From contig NZ_CP019728.1 in assembly GCF_002005405.1 (NCBI RefSeq), forward strand, positions 992,001 through 1,056,000: DNA of 64,000 bases, given 5' to 3'. This DNA comes from Jeotgalibaca dankookensis. GTDB taxonomy: Bacteria; Bacillota; Bacilli; Lactobacillales; Aerococcaceae. Shown here piece by piece: positions 26,709 to 36,634 of this stretch; the stretch's first letter is position 1, and every line of letters starts with the position of its first letter. The notes beneath the pieces were generated by a model, which was not told where the DNA came from, made no database searches, and worked only from the letters and a program-made list of their open reading frames with translations. Made by a program: the position numbers and the translations under genes.

Positions 26709-27476
26709 TTATAATCTTTCTATAAAATCACTGACACTCATATTTACGTATTTTTTAAAAACTTTGTTAAAGTACTTATAATCACTGAAACCACACATTT
26801 CTGCAATCTCATATAGTTTAAATTTTCTTTCCTTTATATATGCAATTGACTTCTGGATACGATAACGATTTACATAGTCATTAAATGTCATATTCATGTA
26901 CTCTTTAAAGCGATTATGAAGGAGTGTTGAACTATATCCGATCTCTTCCGATACATTTTGAAAAACAAATCGCTTATCATAGTTTTCATTTACAAATTGA
27001 ATCATTTTATTAATTATTTCATCATGAATAGTTGAAAAGTCTTTATCAATCAATTTTGTATTGATTACCAAGTCGTTTCTTTCTTTTTCATTGTTATACG
27101 TTTGTATCATTTTACATTGCTGCTTTGCACGTTCTAGTGCATGGCTAAATTGCTTCATTTCGATAGGTTTAACCAGAAATTCACTGACACCATATTTAAT
27201 CGCTTGGTGTGCATTTGAAAACTCATCATAGCCTGAAATAATTATTGTACTATACATATAGTCTATAGTTTCCTCTAACATATCAAATCCATTTTTTATA
27301 GGCATATTAATATCAGTAATAACTATATCAGGCACTAGTTCTTTAATCCTCTCTACGCCCTCTTGTCCATTACTTGCCTCACCGACTACCACGCAACCAG
27401 ATTGTTCATAATTAAATCCAAATATTAGACCCTTCCTAATAATATGCTCATCTTCTACTATCAGTATGCGATACAC
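26709..27476 (-). CDS. YesN-type response regulator (REC plus AraC HTH)
   Basis: A 255-residue regulator. The receiver domain has the acidic pair ED at residues 8-9 and phospho-acceptor Asp55 in DIVITDINMP; Lys is in EFLVKPIE. The C-terminal AraC-type double HTH (about residues 155-255) has FNDYVNRYRIQKSIAYIKER and MCGFSDYKYFNKVFKKYV. I chose the GTG at 27476 (VYRILIVEDE), because GGAGG lies 6 bp upstream and the family starts MYRILIVEDE; it begins one base after the kinase stop. It probably activates the transporter genes just downstream. Confidence 0.92.
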   Translation of the reverse strand: MYRILIVEDEHIIRKGLIFGFNYEQSGCVVVGEASNGQEGVERIKELVPDIVITDINMPIKNGFDMLEETIDYMYSTIIISGYDEFSNAHQAIKYGVSEFLVKPIEMKQFSHALERAKQQCKMIQTYNNEKERNDLVINTKLIDKDFSTIHDEIINKMIQFVNENYDKRFVFQNVSEEIGYSSTLLHNRFKEYMNMTFNDYVNRYRIQKSIAYIKERKFKLYEIAEMCGFSDYKYFNKVFKKYVNMSVSDFIERL

Positions 27477-27477
27477 G

Positions 27478-29127
27478 TCATTGGCCTCCAATCCTTATTT
27501 CTACAATGGTATTTTTTTCTGTTGTATATATATTAAAAGTTGAATTAGGGTACATTAGTTGTAGTCTTCTCTTGCTATTTGATAATCCGTGGTGATTCCA
27601 CATAGGTTGGTTATCTTGTAATTGAGTATTTATTTCCTGAGCTTTACTTTTTTCTAGTGCTCTACCATCATCTAAAACTTTAATTATATAATAATCCGTT
27701 TCTATTCTTCTGCTAATAATGGTTATTTTCAAGTCATTCCGAACTTTAAAACCATACTTCAAACTGTTTTCAATAATAGGTAACAAAAATAATTTGGGAA
27801 CAGGTAAATCGTAAGTATTATGCTCAATTTCTAAGTTATAATTAAAATATTCAAATCTGGATGCATTGATTTTAAGATAATCTTCAATATATTTGATATC
27901 ATTTTCTAAGGTTACTTTCTTATTCTTTTCTTCAATACTGTACCTTAGTATTTTTGTTAAATGTATAATCAATTCATTCGCTAAATTCTTATCAAATTGA
28001 ATTGACGCTCTAATTACTTCTAAAGTGTTATATAAAAAATGAGGATTAAATTGTGCTTCTAATTTTTTCCGCTCAGCCAAATGGTTTTCTTGTAATAATG
28101 ATATATTTTTATCATGAGTACTAGATAGTTCTTCTAACATTACATTGATTTCTTTAGAGACCATCTCAAATTCATCTTTTGTTTGAAGTGATAACCGATG
28201 TTTATTATCCTTTTTTACCATTCCCATTTCTTCTTTAAGTATTTCTACTGATTTCGCGTTCTTCAAAGAAATTTTCTTAGAAAAGAAAAAGGCAAATATA
28301 AATAGTAAAAATGTAATGATTAATACTACTAAAATACTTATATTTAAAAGCGAAGGATATAAATCGCTTTTTCGAAAAACAGTGAGCATTAATGTTTCGC
28401 TTAATTTAGTTTTCTTTGAGTAGTAAAGGTTACTATCTATAATAAACCTTTTTGATATTGTATTTGACTCTACTTTTTCTAAACTTCCAGATATAAACTG
28501 GTTAGAACTCGATGCGAAAACGTTATCATATTTATCGGAAATTATAAATTGTGCAGGTACCTGATTAAATTCCGAACGGATTTCTTTTCCATTAATAAGA
28601 TACGCAATATATCCACCTAATTCATCACTTTTATTGACTTCAGTCATTAAGAGCAAATAATGTTCCCCGTGTATGTCTTTATAAATACGCTGCGCTACCT
28701 CATTTTTTTCTATTTTTGAACCAACTAATTTTAAAAAATTAGATGGAGTATTCTTTTCTTGCCAATTACCACTGGTTGAAAAAATGATATTCATAGAGGA
28801 ATCAAAAATTAATAGATCACTTTTTAGCTTTTGTTTGGAGTTAATATTGTAAAAATTTGAGTATATCTGAGGATCATCTACTTCATTATTAAAAAACTGT
28901 TTATATAATTGATTACGATTTGTTAGAAGATCCTTTTCATAAAGTGAGATATCTTTGGTTACTAAAGCATTTATAACATCTTCAGTACTTGTTAAATACA
29001 TATCAATAGAGAATCTATTAAAACCTACTATCATCAAGCTAAGTATCACCGTAATAATAGTAATTAAGGCAATTGAATAAATTAATATTTCTTTTCTTAA
29101 TTTTTTCCGAAAGGATTCAATTTTCAT
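27478..29127 (-). CDS. YesM-type sensor histidine kinase
   Basis: A 549-residue membrane kinase. Transmembrane helices lie near residues 15-35 and 265-290, flanking an extracellular sensor domain of about 230 residues. HAMP-like linker and His_kinase domain follow, with His363 in AQFNPHFLYNTLEVI and ATPase boxes LLPIIENSLKYGF and HHGLSNSKRRLQLMYP. This is the LytS/YesM class, usually linked to carbohydrate uptake. ATG 29127 has GGGAG upstream. The kinase is immediately upstream of its YesN partner and the ABC importer. Confidence 0.93.
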   Translation of the reverse strand: MKIESFRKKLRKEILIYSIALITIITVILSLMIVGFNRFSIDMYLTSTEDVINALVTKDISLYEKDLLTNRNQLYKQFFNNEVDDPQIYSNFYNINSKQKLKSDLLIFDSSMNIIFSTSGNWQEKNTPSNFLKLVGSKIEKNEVAQRIYKDIHGEHYLLLMTEVNKSDELGGYIAYLINGKEIRSEFNQVPAQFIISDKYDNVFASSSNQFISGSLEKVESNTISKRFIIDSNLYYSKKTKLSETLMLTVFRKSDLYPSLLNISILVVLIITFLLFIFAFFFSKKISLKNAKSVEILKEEMGMVKKDNKHRLSLQTKDEFEMVSKEINVMLEELSSTHDKNISLLQENHLAERKKLEAQFNPHFLYNTLEVIRASIQFDKNLANELIIHLTKILRYSIEEKNKKVTLENDIKYIEDYLKINASRFEYFNYNLEIEHNTYDLPVPKLFLLPIIENSLKYGFKVRNDLKITIISRRIETDYYIIKVLDDGRALEKSKAQEINTQLQDNQPMWNHHGLSNSKRRLQLMYPNSTFNIYTTEKNTIVEIRIGGQ

Positions 29128-29334
29128 TTCATATTCTCCCTTATGAATGAGATAGCTACAATTTTATATATAATTATACGGTAATAATTCTATTTAGCGA
29201 GATTCCATTGTAACAAATTTTTACAGCTATTCTTTAGGTATGATAAATAAAGTTCATAAACTCAACTAAAGTAAAAAGTAAATTTATGGATCAAACTCAA
29301 ATACATATTTTTTTATTATCTAAATTTTTGTATT

Positions 29335-29367
29335 AAAAAACCTTCCTCACTTTTGAGGAAGGTTTTT
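29335..29367 (-). terminator. Terminator of the broken MFS gene
   Basis: AAACCTTCCTCA pairs with TGAGGAAGGTTT around a short loop, with a T-tract on the minus strand; it lies just after the stop at 29371. Confidence 0.9.
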
Positions 29368-29370
29368 GCT

Positions 29371-30573
29371 TTAGCCTTTTGTTGCGTACTCGTAATTCTT
29401 TTCTAAACGTTTCATATACCAAAGAATCATAGTAGCACCAATTACAGCCATTCCAGCTGAAATGACTAGAGCCATTGAGTAAGAACCGGTTGACTCTCTA
29501 ATGGATGATGCAAGTGATGGACCAAATATGGCTGCAATCCCATACGCGGTAAACATCCAACCGTAGTTAGATGCTGATTTGGAAGCTCCCCAGTTTTCGG
29601 CTGTTATACCTGGGAAGGAACCTAAGAAACCACCAAAAGACAAGGCAATGAAGATTAACCCCAGAATTCCTGCAAACTTCCCTAACGTAGTTGTAAAGTT
29701 TAATAACATGGGACCTGTTCCTGAAACAACAAACATCATCATGACAGTTTTATATCTACCTAGCTTATCTGAAACAGAACCCCAAAATATTCTTCCTAAG
29801 GTATTTGCCAAACCGACAACCATAACAATTATAGCGCCTGTTCCCAAAGAATAGTAACTTGCTAAGTTTGCTGCATGCCCAATTACCATCATGCCACTTG
29901 TTGCCACAAACGCATAAACTGCCCACAAGATCCAAAAATTAGGTTCTTTTAACATCTCTTTATAGTTTTTACCGGTTTGTGTCGCTTCACCTGCTAGAGG
30001 GACATTGACCGGTGGATTTTCCATCATAAAGGAAGCACCGCAAAAATGACAACTAGTAAAACAATTCCTAGAATCTTGAAGGTCGTATTAACGCCCACAC
30101 TCTCAATCATCCGTGTTGCAATAGGTGCTAAAATAATTGCTCCTGACCCAAATCCCGCTGCGGTTAGTCCGCCCGCTAATCCTTTCTTGTCTGGAAACCA
30201 TTTGACAGTCAGTGCAGTCACTGTCCCGTAACCAGCGCCAATCCCTAAACCTAATATAATTGTATGTAAGGTATAACATTATGATGCTACTTGCAAAACC
30301 TGTTAAGAACATTCCTAATCCAAATAATATACCTGCTACTAGGACGACTTTCTTTCCACCGTGCTTATCAACAATGGGACCGCATATAATCATTCCAACT
30401 GGCACCATGGCAAAAGAAATACTAAATGCTAGAGATGTTTCACTCAATGTCCAACCAGTATTGACTTCTAGTAAAGCAGTTTGAAAAACAGACCAAGCAT
30501 AGCCTGCTCCTAAGGCTAAGTTTGTGATAATGGATGCTGCTAAAATAAACCACCGATTCTTCTGTTTCTTCAC
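29371..30573 (-). pseudogene. MFS transporter (OFA/oxalate-formate antiporter type) broken by two frameshifts
   Basis: The start GTG 30573 (AGGAGG upstream) gives KKQKNRWFILAASIITNLAL and several membrane helices, then leaves the coding frame near 30265. The next stretch continues one base out of phase as LGLGIGAGYGTVTALTVKWF and hits a stop at 30024. The C-terminal half (MMENPPVN..., then FWILWAVYAFVATSGMM) returns to the first frame. Joined, the three pieces cover a whole OFA-family MFS protein of about 400 residues. Two compensating single-base changes about 240 bp apart explain this. Either the gene is dead or the consensus has errors here. The substrate of the intact family is a small carboxylate. 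Confidence 0.85.
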
Positions 30574-30612
30574 TCGTTTTCCTCCTATAATTTACATTAA
30601 TATGTATACCGA

Positions 30613-30628
30613 TATAAAGCGCTTACAA
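30613..30628 (-). promoter_or_regulatory. cre-like sequence upstream of the broken MFS gene
   Basis: On the minus strand TTGTAAGCGCTTTATA has the AAGCG/CGCTT core of a CcpA site but lacks the terminal CA, so two positions mismatch. TTGTAA also resembles a -35 box. Confidence 0.35.
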
Positions 30629-30761
30629 TTGCTATTTTATACGGATACCCTTATTTATACCACCACTACAAATTTAACATATCTATAAGTAAATGTTATA
30701 GGTTTACGCAAAAAACACGCCCCGCCACGAATAGAATGGGAACGTGTTTTTTTATTGGTGT

Positions 30762-33761
30762 TTATATTTTAAAACTAAAATCAAAAGTAAACCTTACTGG
30801 ATCTAGTTGATATTTCTCGTAAAGTGCAGGTCCACAAGCATTACTTCCCATACCGCTTTGTTGGTAGTCAATATGCAAGTAACTGATTGGCTCAACTTCG
30901 AGCAAATCTCTGTGTGTCACTTCTGTTAATTGTTGGGTTGAGTACTGAGAAAAATTAAAGGACATACCTTTTTCACTAATAAATTCTATTTCGGACTCTT
31001 TGTCGCTTCTTATAGTGAGTTTACGTACACCATTATGGCTGCCATTTTCTTGTGGCGTTACATATGGCTCATAAAAATCACTGATATCCCCTTCAAAATA
31101 AGCAAGGTAATTAGCATGGTATTTGTCAGGATAGCTTTCGTAAGGGCCATTCCCAAAATAAGAAGCATGATTGAACACTTCTTTTAATGGTAAACAGAGT
31201 CCAAATCTTGGCAAGAATGGGAATATTCCATTTTTTTCCCCGTGAAGACTGAGATCAATCTCACCATTATTTTTTATACGCCAGACAATTTTCATATGTA
31301 AAATATTTTGTCTTGCTACCGAATTCAAAACGGCATCAAAGGTTAATTTTATCCCTGTTTCTGTTTCTTCAACGTGGTACTCATGGACTCTTGTCGCTGT
31401 TCGATTGTAATTTGCTTGGTACCATTCATATTTAATGCGGCGATCATTATCGACGGGCGCACGCCAAATGGTCCAATCACCTGGTTTTTCAAGTAATTCT
31501 TTGCCATTTGAGATGATTTGCGCAATAGCACCATTGCCTTTATTGATTACAAGGCTACCATTTGGTAAAGAAACTTCAAAATTTTCTAGTGTTTCTTTGT
31601 AAGTAACCGGTTGTGTTGTATCAGAGTGATCGAATTTTGATTGGTAATGTTTAAGCTCAATAAAATCCGCACCCAGTTCAATCTCACTGTCTTTTTTATA
31701 ATAAACAAAGCGTATTCCTCGAACCTGTTTTTTCTCTTCGGGACTGAAGATATGAATCGGTACCGTTTTTTTCTCTTGTGGATTGATAACTGGCGTCGGC
31801 AAGTCTAACGTATCTACAATTTTTCCTTCCAAATCATAAACTTCCACTTTCAAAGTCAATGCTTTATCAGTTGTGATAAAATCATAACTACTAGCAAATG
31901 TAAATACGCCTTTATCAATGTTGTGTGATGCTACGCGCAGCGGTCTAAATATTTGGCGGTGCTCGTATACACCGGTATGGGGGGTTCTATCTGGATACAT
32001 CAAACCATCCATACAGAAGTTTCCTGCGTGTGGGAATTCTCCAAAATCACCACCATAACGGTAGACTGGTTCTTTGTCGGTTCTTCTGTTTAAATTAACG
32101 CTATGATCTGCCCATTCCCAAACGAAACTTCCAATAAACTCGGGATGACGAGCCATGCACTGTGCATACTCGTAAATATCACCAGGTCCATTTCCCATAG
32201 CATGGACATATTCACACAATATAAAGGGACGATCTAAGGGTTCGCTGAAATAAATGGCTTCAATCTCCTCAACCGATGGGTACATTCTACTCCACATATC
32301 AATATACTGATCATCAAATTCTTTTGTACGATCACGATACCAGTAGGCTTCATAATGTAAAGGGCGTGTCTCATCAAGGTCTCGAGCATGTTTAAGCATG
32401 GCTTCAATGCTGCTACCATAGCCAGACTCATTTCCACCTGACCACATGATAATAGAAGAATAATTCATAAATGGAACCATACTAGAATCCATGCGATCAA
32501 CGAAGGCCGCTTCAAAATGAGGGTCATCTGCAATCAAATTATAATTATCATTTCCGCCTACCCCATAAAGATCTACTACTCCATGGCATTCCACATCTGC
32601 TTCAGACATCACATAAAAGCCAACGCGATCGCATAACTCATAAAACTCAGCCGTTTTAGGATAATGGGCAGTCCGTACAGCGTTGAAGTTATACTGTTTC
32701 ATTAACAGTAAATCATTCAATTGATTTTCGAGTGTAACGGTAGCCCCAGTTTCCGGATGCGTATCATGGTGATTCACCCCAATTAACTTAATCGATTGAT
32801 GGTTGACATACAGTTGATTGTTTTTAATTTCAACTGTCCGAATACCAATTTCCTGTCTGTACACTTCTTCACCTGTATCAAGAATCAACTCATATAAGTT
32901 GGGAGTTTCTGCATTCCAAAGTTTGGGATTCTCGACTTCTAGTCTTAAAGGTTGGTCAATACTTGCTTGTGATTGGGTCACAATTTTTCCGGACGGGTCG
33001 GATAATTGATACGAATAAGAAGTGATATTTTGTGACTCTTTTATTGCTAGTGTAATTTCCGCCTGGTTTAAATCTTCTTCTAAAGAGATATTAATAGTAA
33101 AGTGATTTATACGTTTATTTTTCCTAGTTAAAAGATAAACATCGCGGAAAATACCACTGTATCGGAATTTATCTTGGTCTTCTAAGTAAGTCCCATCCGA
33201 CCATTTTAAGGCTAGGACTACCAAATCATTTGTTCCTGTTTGTAGAGCATCTGAGATATCAAATTCTGTATTGCTGTGTGCAATTTGACTATATCCAATA
33301 AATTGATCATTCACCCAAACGTAAAAAACTGAATCGACACCTTCGAAATTCAAATGGTAGTCGGTTTCTGGATCTAGCTCATTTATTTCAATCTTACGTC
33401 TGTAGAGGCCAGCAGGATTCTCGTATGGTACATACGGAGGGTCATAAGGGATCGGATATTCCGTATTGCTATACATAATTTGACCGTATCCAGATAATTG
33501 CCAACAACTGGGAACAGTCATGGTATCGTATGAAAGTTTCTCCGCATACTCTTGAAGCCAGTAAGGGCTTTCAATTAAACGAACATTAGGAAAATAGTGG
33601 AAGTTCCAGTCACCATTTAAGTCTTGGTAGCGATTAGAGTCTCTCCGGTTTTTACTTTCTCTGGCTTCTTCCACACTTCCATAAGAAATAAAATAGTTTC
33701 TGCGCGGCAAGGTATTCACATGCAAAGTTTTTAAATCTTCAAAATAATTAGGTATTAACAA
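30762..33761 (-). CDS. lacZ: Beta-galactosidase, GH2 (LacZ type)
   Basis: A 999-residue cytoplasmic enzyme that hydrolyses terminal beta-galactosides. Domains run in the order jelly roll (about 50-215), Ig-like, TIM barrel (about 310-600), Ig-like and the C-terminal beta-sandwich (about 730-999). Acid/base Glu445 is in WSGGNESGYG and nucleophile Glu517 in LCEYVHAMGN. I chose TTG 33761 (LLIPNYFEDLKTLHV) because GAGGAG sits 6 bp upstream; the more distant ATGs lack a good site. It follows a sialidase gene in the same direction with a gap of about 140 bp, and the pair probably degrades sialylated galactosides. Confidence 0.94.
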   Translation of the reverse strand: MLIPNYFEDLKTLHVNTLPRRNYFISYGSVEEARESKNRRDSNRYQDLNGDWNFHYFPNVRLIESPYWLQEYAEKLSYDTMTVPSCWQLSGYGQIMYSNTEYPIPYDPPYVPYENPAGLYRRKIEINELDPETDYHLNFEGVDSVFYVWVNDQFIGYSQIAHSNTEFDISDALQTGTNDLVVLALKWSDGTYLEDQDKFRYSGIFRDVYLLTRKNKRINHFTINISLEEDLNQAEITLAIKESQNITSYSYQLSDPSGKIVTQSQASIDQPLRLEVENPKLWNAETPNLYELILDTGEEVYRQEIGIRTVEIKNNQLYVNHQSIKLIGVNHHDTHPETGATVTLENQLNDLLLMKQYNFNAVRTAHYPKTAEFYELCDRVGFYVMSEADVECHGVVDLYGVGGNDNYNLIADDPHFEAAFVDRMDSSMVPFMNYSSIIMWSGGNESGYGSSIEAMLKHARDLDETRPLHYEAYWYRDRTKEFDDQYIDMWSRMYPSVEEIEAIYFSEPLDRPFILCEYVHAMGNGPGDIYEYAQCMARHPEFIGSFVWEWADHSVNLNRRTDKEPVYRYGGDFGEFPHAGNFCMDGLMYPDRTPHTGVYEHRQIFRPLRVASHNIDKGVFTFASSYDFITTDKALTLKVEVYDLEGKIVDTLDLPTPVINPQEKKTVPIHIFSPEEKKQVRGIRFVYYKKDSEIELGADFIELKHYQSKFDHSDTTQPVTYKETLENFEVSLPNGSLVINKGNGAIAQIISNGKELLEKPGDWTIWRAPVDNDRRIKYEWYQANYNRTATRVHEYHVEETETGIKLTFDAVLNSVARQNILHMKIVWRIKNNGEIDLSLHGEKNGIFPFLPRFGLCLPLKEVFNHASYFGNGPYESYPDKYHANYLAYFEGDISDFYEPYVTPQENGSHNGVRKLTIRSDKESEIEFISEKGMSFNFSQYSTQQLTEVTHRDLLEVEPISYLHIDYQQSGMGSNACGPALYEKYQLDPVRFTFDFSFKI

Positions 33762-33901
33762 GTTAATCTCCTCATTCTTATCTAAGATTTTTATCATATT
33801 ATTCTTGTTGATGTTACTATTTTTCAGCCCTACTCCTTCCCTATTTTTAATTATCTCTATCATATCATTAATCTTTCGAAATTTTTAATCGTTCTTTATT
33901 T

Positions 33902-35347
33902 TTACTCTTTTTTCATATCTATTAAAAAGTCCCAATTAAATGATTTAAAGACAAGGCAATATTCATTGTATGGGTCAACCGCATGTTCATATAAAATACC
34001 AAAGCGATCTTCACCGATTTGTTGCAAGGCATTATACGCAAATTTCCCTTCTTGTATGAGTTTATGGTTAATCCAAGTTAATGAGTTATCCTTTTCTACT
34101 CGTGCGAGCCTTACGTAGCCGTTTACACGTTTTGGTCCATTCGCATTAGTCAAGACAACATATTCTTGCCCATCTTGGACAGTTTGAATACTTGAAAGCT
34201 GTACATAAACATCGTTGACTTCTTTATAAGTTTCTACCGTTTTATCCCAAGTTAGCCCACCATCATAGCTCGTAGCAACTTGCAATTTTCCTGTCAAGTT
34301 TCTCATAAAATATTTTATAACACCACTATTTAATTGAATGACCGTTGACTCCGTGTTTTGAGCTTCTTTGTGATTCATCGTAGAAGAATGAATCACTGAT
34401 CCATCATCTAATATTCTGCCATCGTTAACAGCATTTCCTGAATGCCAAGTTTCTCCGTGATCATCTGAATAAATGACTCGAGCAGATTGAGAACCGTCTA
34501 GTTCATTTTCATGATTAGTAGAATAGGTAGGAATAACGATTCGTCCTTTATAGGGACCAGCGTGTAAAACAATGCCGGTTCCAGGCCCAATACCATAAAA
34601 TTGCATCCAATCCTCTTTTACTTGGGCAGTAATATCTTTAGGTGTGGACCAAGTGATACCATCATCATCACTATGTGATTCCCATAAATAAATTTTATTA
34701 GTAATCCGAAACGGACTGGAACTGTTGGTTCTAAAATAGATATTTCCAATCAATTCGTTTCCTCGATAAATATCTCCTAAGTCACGATAGGGGGAAGTGG
34801 TTGAGTTCACAATCACCTGATAGTCGGTTTCGAGACCTTCCGGAGAATAAACTTTTCCTTGCTCTCGAACGGTATATGGCGCTTCTTCTTGGTCTTTATA
34901 AAGATTTAAATAACTCTGCCCATTAATTTTCGTATACTGCTTCATTTTTTCTGGAGTTTCTAACATTCCAAAAACACCACGTTCTTCTCCAAACATATCA
35001 TAAAGCGCAAAGATTCTATCGGTTACAGGATCTTGGACCAGTGCCATGTCTATATTATAAGCGGCGTTATAATCTTTATTTTGTGCTTGTTCATTTTCCT
35101 TAAGATCAACTAACTTAATAATCGGGCCCCAGGTTTTACCTTGGTCCTCACTTCTTCTAACTACCATATCGATATTTCCCCAATCATAATGGTGGTCGTG
35201 ACGTTGATCTGCTCCTGCTATGATTGTTCCCTTATTTGTATATAAAAGAGCGGGAATACGATAACTTTTTATCCCGTCTTCATTTTTTTCGTTATTAATC
35301 CCACTCTCAAAAACATTTATTCCTCTTGAAAGATTTGGTTTAGACAC
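33902..35347 (-). CDS. Intracellular sialidase (exo-alpha-sialidase, GH33)
   Basis: A 481-residue six-bladed beta-propeller enzyme that removes terminal sialic acid. The YRIP motif is at residues 29-32, with Arg30 the first catalytic arginine. Asp boxes read SEDQGKTWG, SDDDGITWS, SDDHGETWH and SYDGGLTWD. No signal peptide, LPXTG or transmembrane segment is present, so it acts in the cytoplasm on imported sialosides. GTG 35347 has GGGAG about 8 bp upstream. No nanA, nanE or nanK gene is in the window. It lies upstream of lacZ in the same orientation. Confidence 0.9.
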   Translation of the reverse strand: MSKPNLSRGINVFESGINNEKNEDGIKSYRIPALLYTNKGTIIAGADQRHDHHYDWGNIDMVVRRSEDQGKTWGPIIKLVDLKENEQAQNKDYNAAYNIDMALVQDPVTDRIFALYDMFGEERGVFGMLETPEKMKQYTKINGQSYLNLYKDQEEAPYTVREQGKVYSPEGLETDYQVIVNSTTSPYRDLGDIYRGNELIGNIYFRTNSSSPFRITNKIYLWESHSDDDGITWSTPKDITAQVKEDWMQFYGIGPGTGIVLHAGPYKGRIVIPTYSTNHENELDGSQSARVIYSDDHGETWHSGNAVNDGRILDDGSVIHSSTMNHKEAQNTESTVIQLNSGVIKYFMRNLTGKLQVATSYDGGLTWDKTVETYKEVNDVYVQLSSIQTVQDGQEYVVLTNANGPKRVNGYVRLARVEKDNSLTWINHKLIQEGKFAYNALQQIGEDRFGILYEHAVDPYNEYCLVFKSFNWDFLIDMKKE

Positions 35348-35395
35348 ATCTATCTCTCCCTTTTTATGTGCTTTAATAAATTGGAGTAATTAAAA

Positions 35396-35470
35396 TAAAA
35401 AAATACGAGTTGCATTACTAGTAAACAGAATTACTTAAAACTAACTGTTATTTTAGTACAACGCGTATTT
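35396..35470 (-). terminator. Long hairpin between prs and the sialidase gene
   Basis: AAATACGAGTTG (35401-35412) pairs with CAACGCGTATTT (35459-35470) with one mismatch, and inner TAGT/ACTA and ACAG/CTGT helices extend it. A T-tract follows on the minus strand. It probably terminates prs; because of the large loop it could also be a regulated leader. Confidence 0.65.
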
Positions 35471-35559
35471 CTAAATTATGCTAAGACGGTCATATGTATT
35501 AATTCGTATGCCATACTGACGCACTATTTTTAAACAGTTCCAGTTTCTTTAATATTAAA

Positions 35560-36540
35560 CTATTTCCAACGTCCTTCATATTTCTTCTCAAACAAAGGAC
35601 TCACAGATTTATTATGGTAAACACGGCTAATAGCATCTGCAAATAGTTCTGAAACAGTAACTTGATCTATTTTATCAATTTGTTTTTCTTCTGGTTGGTA
35701 AATAGAGTCCGTAACAACCAATTTTTTTATAGCAGAGTCCTCAATTATTTTCACGGCATTTCCTGATAAAACAGCATGTGTCGCAGCAGCATAAACTTCC
35801 TTTGCTTGGTTATCAATTAACGCTTCAGCAGCAGCCGCTAAGGTTTCGCCACTGTCAACAATGTCATCAACTAAAATACAAATCTTATCGTCTACATCAC
35901 CAATGATATTAACAATTTTAGAGCCATCGCGCATGGATTTCCGTTTGTCGACAATCGCGATGGGTGCTGACAGATATTTAGCGATTCTGCGGGCACGTGA
36001 AACACCGCTATGGTTTGGTGCGACGACAACGACACTATCTCCAACAATACCGCGTTCAATAAAATAATCTGCTAGCAAGGAGCCACCTAATAAATGGTCC
36101 ATAGGAATATCAAAGAATCCTTGAACTTGATCAGCATGCAAGTCTAGTACTACCAAACGCGTGGTACCTGCTCGTTCAAGTAAATTCGCAACTAACTTAG
36201 CTGTAATAGGTTCACGTGGACGTGCTTTACGGTCTTGACGCGCATAGCCATAATAGGGTAGCACGACGTTAATGGTCTGTGCACTGGCACGTTTTAAAGC
36301 GTCAATCATGATTAATAGTTCCATCAAATGGTTATCGACTGGAGCAGACGTTGATTGGACAATATAAACATGTGCACCCCGGACACTATCTCCAATATTA
36401 ATGCATGTCTCTCCATCCTTAAACTTCGATACTTCTACGTCTCCCAAATCTATTTCTAAATATTTCGCTATTTTTTCCGCTAAAGGAAGGTTAGAATTAA
36501 GTGCAAACACTTTAAGTTTTGAATTTGATTTATTTTCCAA
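35560..36540 (-). CDS. prs: Ribose-phosphate pyrophosphokinase
   Basis: Makes PRPP from ribose 5-phosphate and ATP for nucleotide, His and Trp synthesis. The 326-residue protein has the N-terminal [16 protein letters not shown] block, the flexible loop [20 protein letters not shown] near residues 98-117 and the PRPP-binding [21 protein letters not shown] near 217-237. All catalytic residues expected of the class I enzyme are present. ATG 36540 follows GAGGGGGCG. It lies downstream of the second 5'-nucleotidase with no clear terminator between them. Confidence 0.95.
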   Translation of the reverse strand: MENKSNSKLKVFALNSNLPLAEKIAKYLEIDLGDVEVSKFKDGETCINIGDSVRGAHVYIVQSTSAPVDNHLMELLIMIDALKRASAQTINVVLPYYGYARQDRKARPREPITAKLVANLLERAGTTRLVVLDLHADQVQGFFDIPMDHLLGGSLLADYFIERGIVGDSVVVVAPNHSGVSRARRIAKYLSAPIAIVDKRKSMRDGSKIVNIIGDVDDKICILVDDIVDSGETLAAAAEALIDNQAKEVYAAATHAVLSGNAVKIIEDSAIKKLVVTDSIYQPEEKQIDKIDQVTVSELFADAISRVYHNKSVSPLFEKKYEGRWK

Positions 36541-36634
36541 TATATACGCCCCCTCTTAATGATGCAAAAAAATGCACCTACTCTCTCATTATGCAACATT
36601 CTAGCTAAACTATCTATTGTATTTCCGTTTTATT

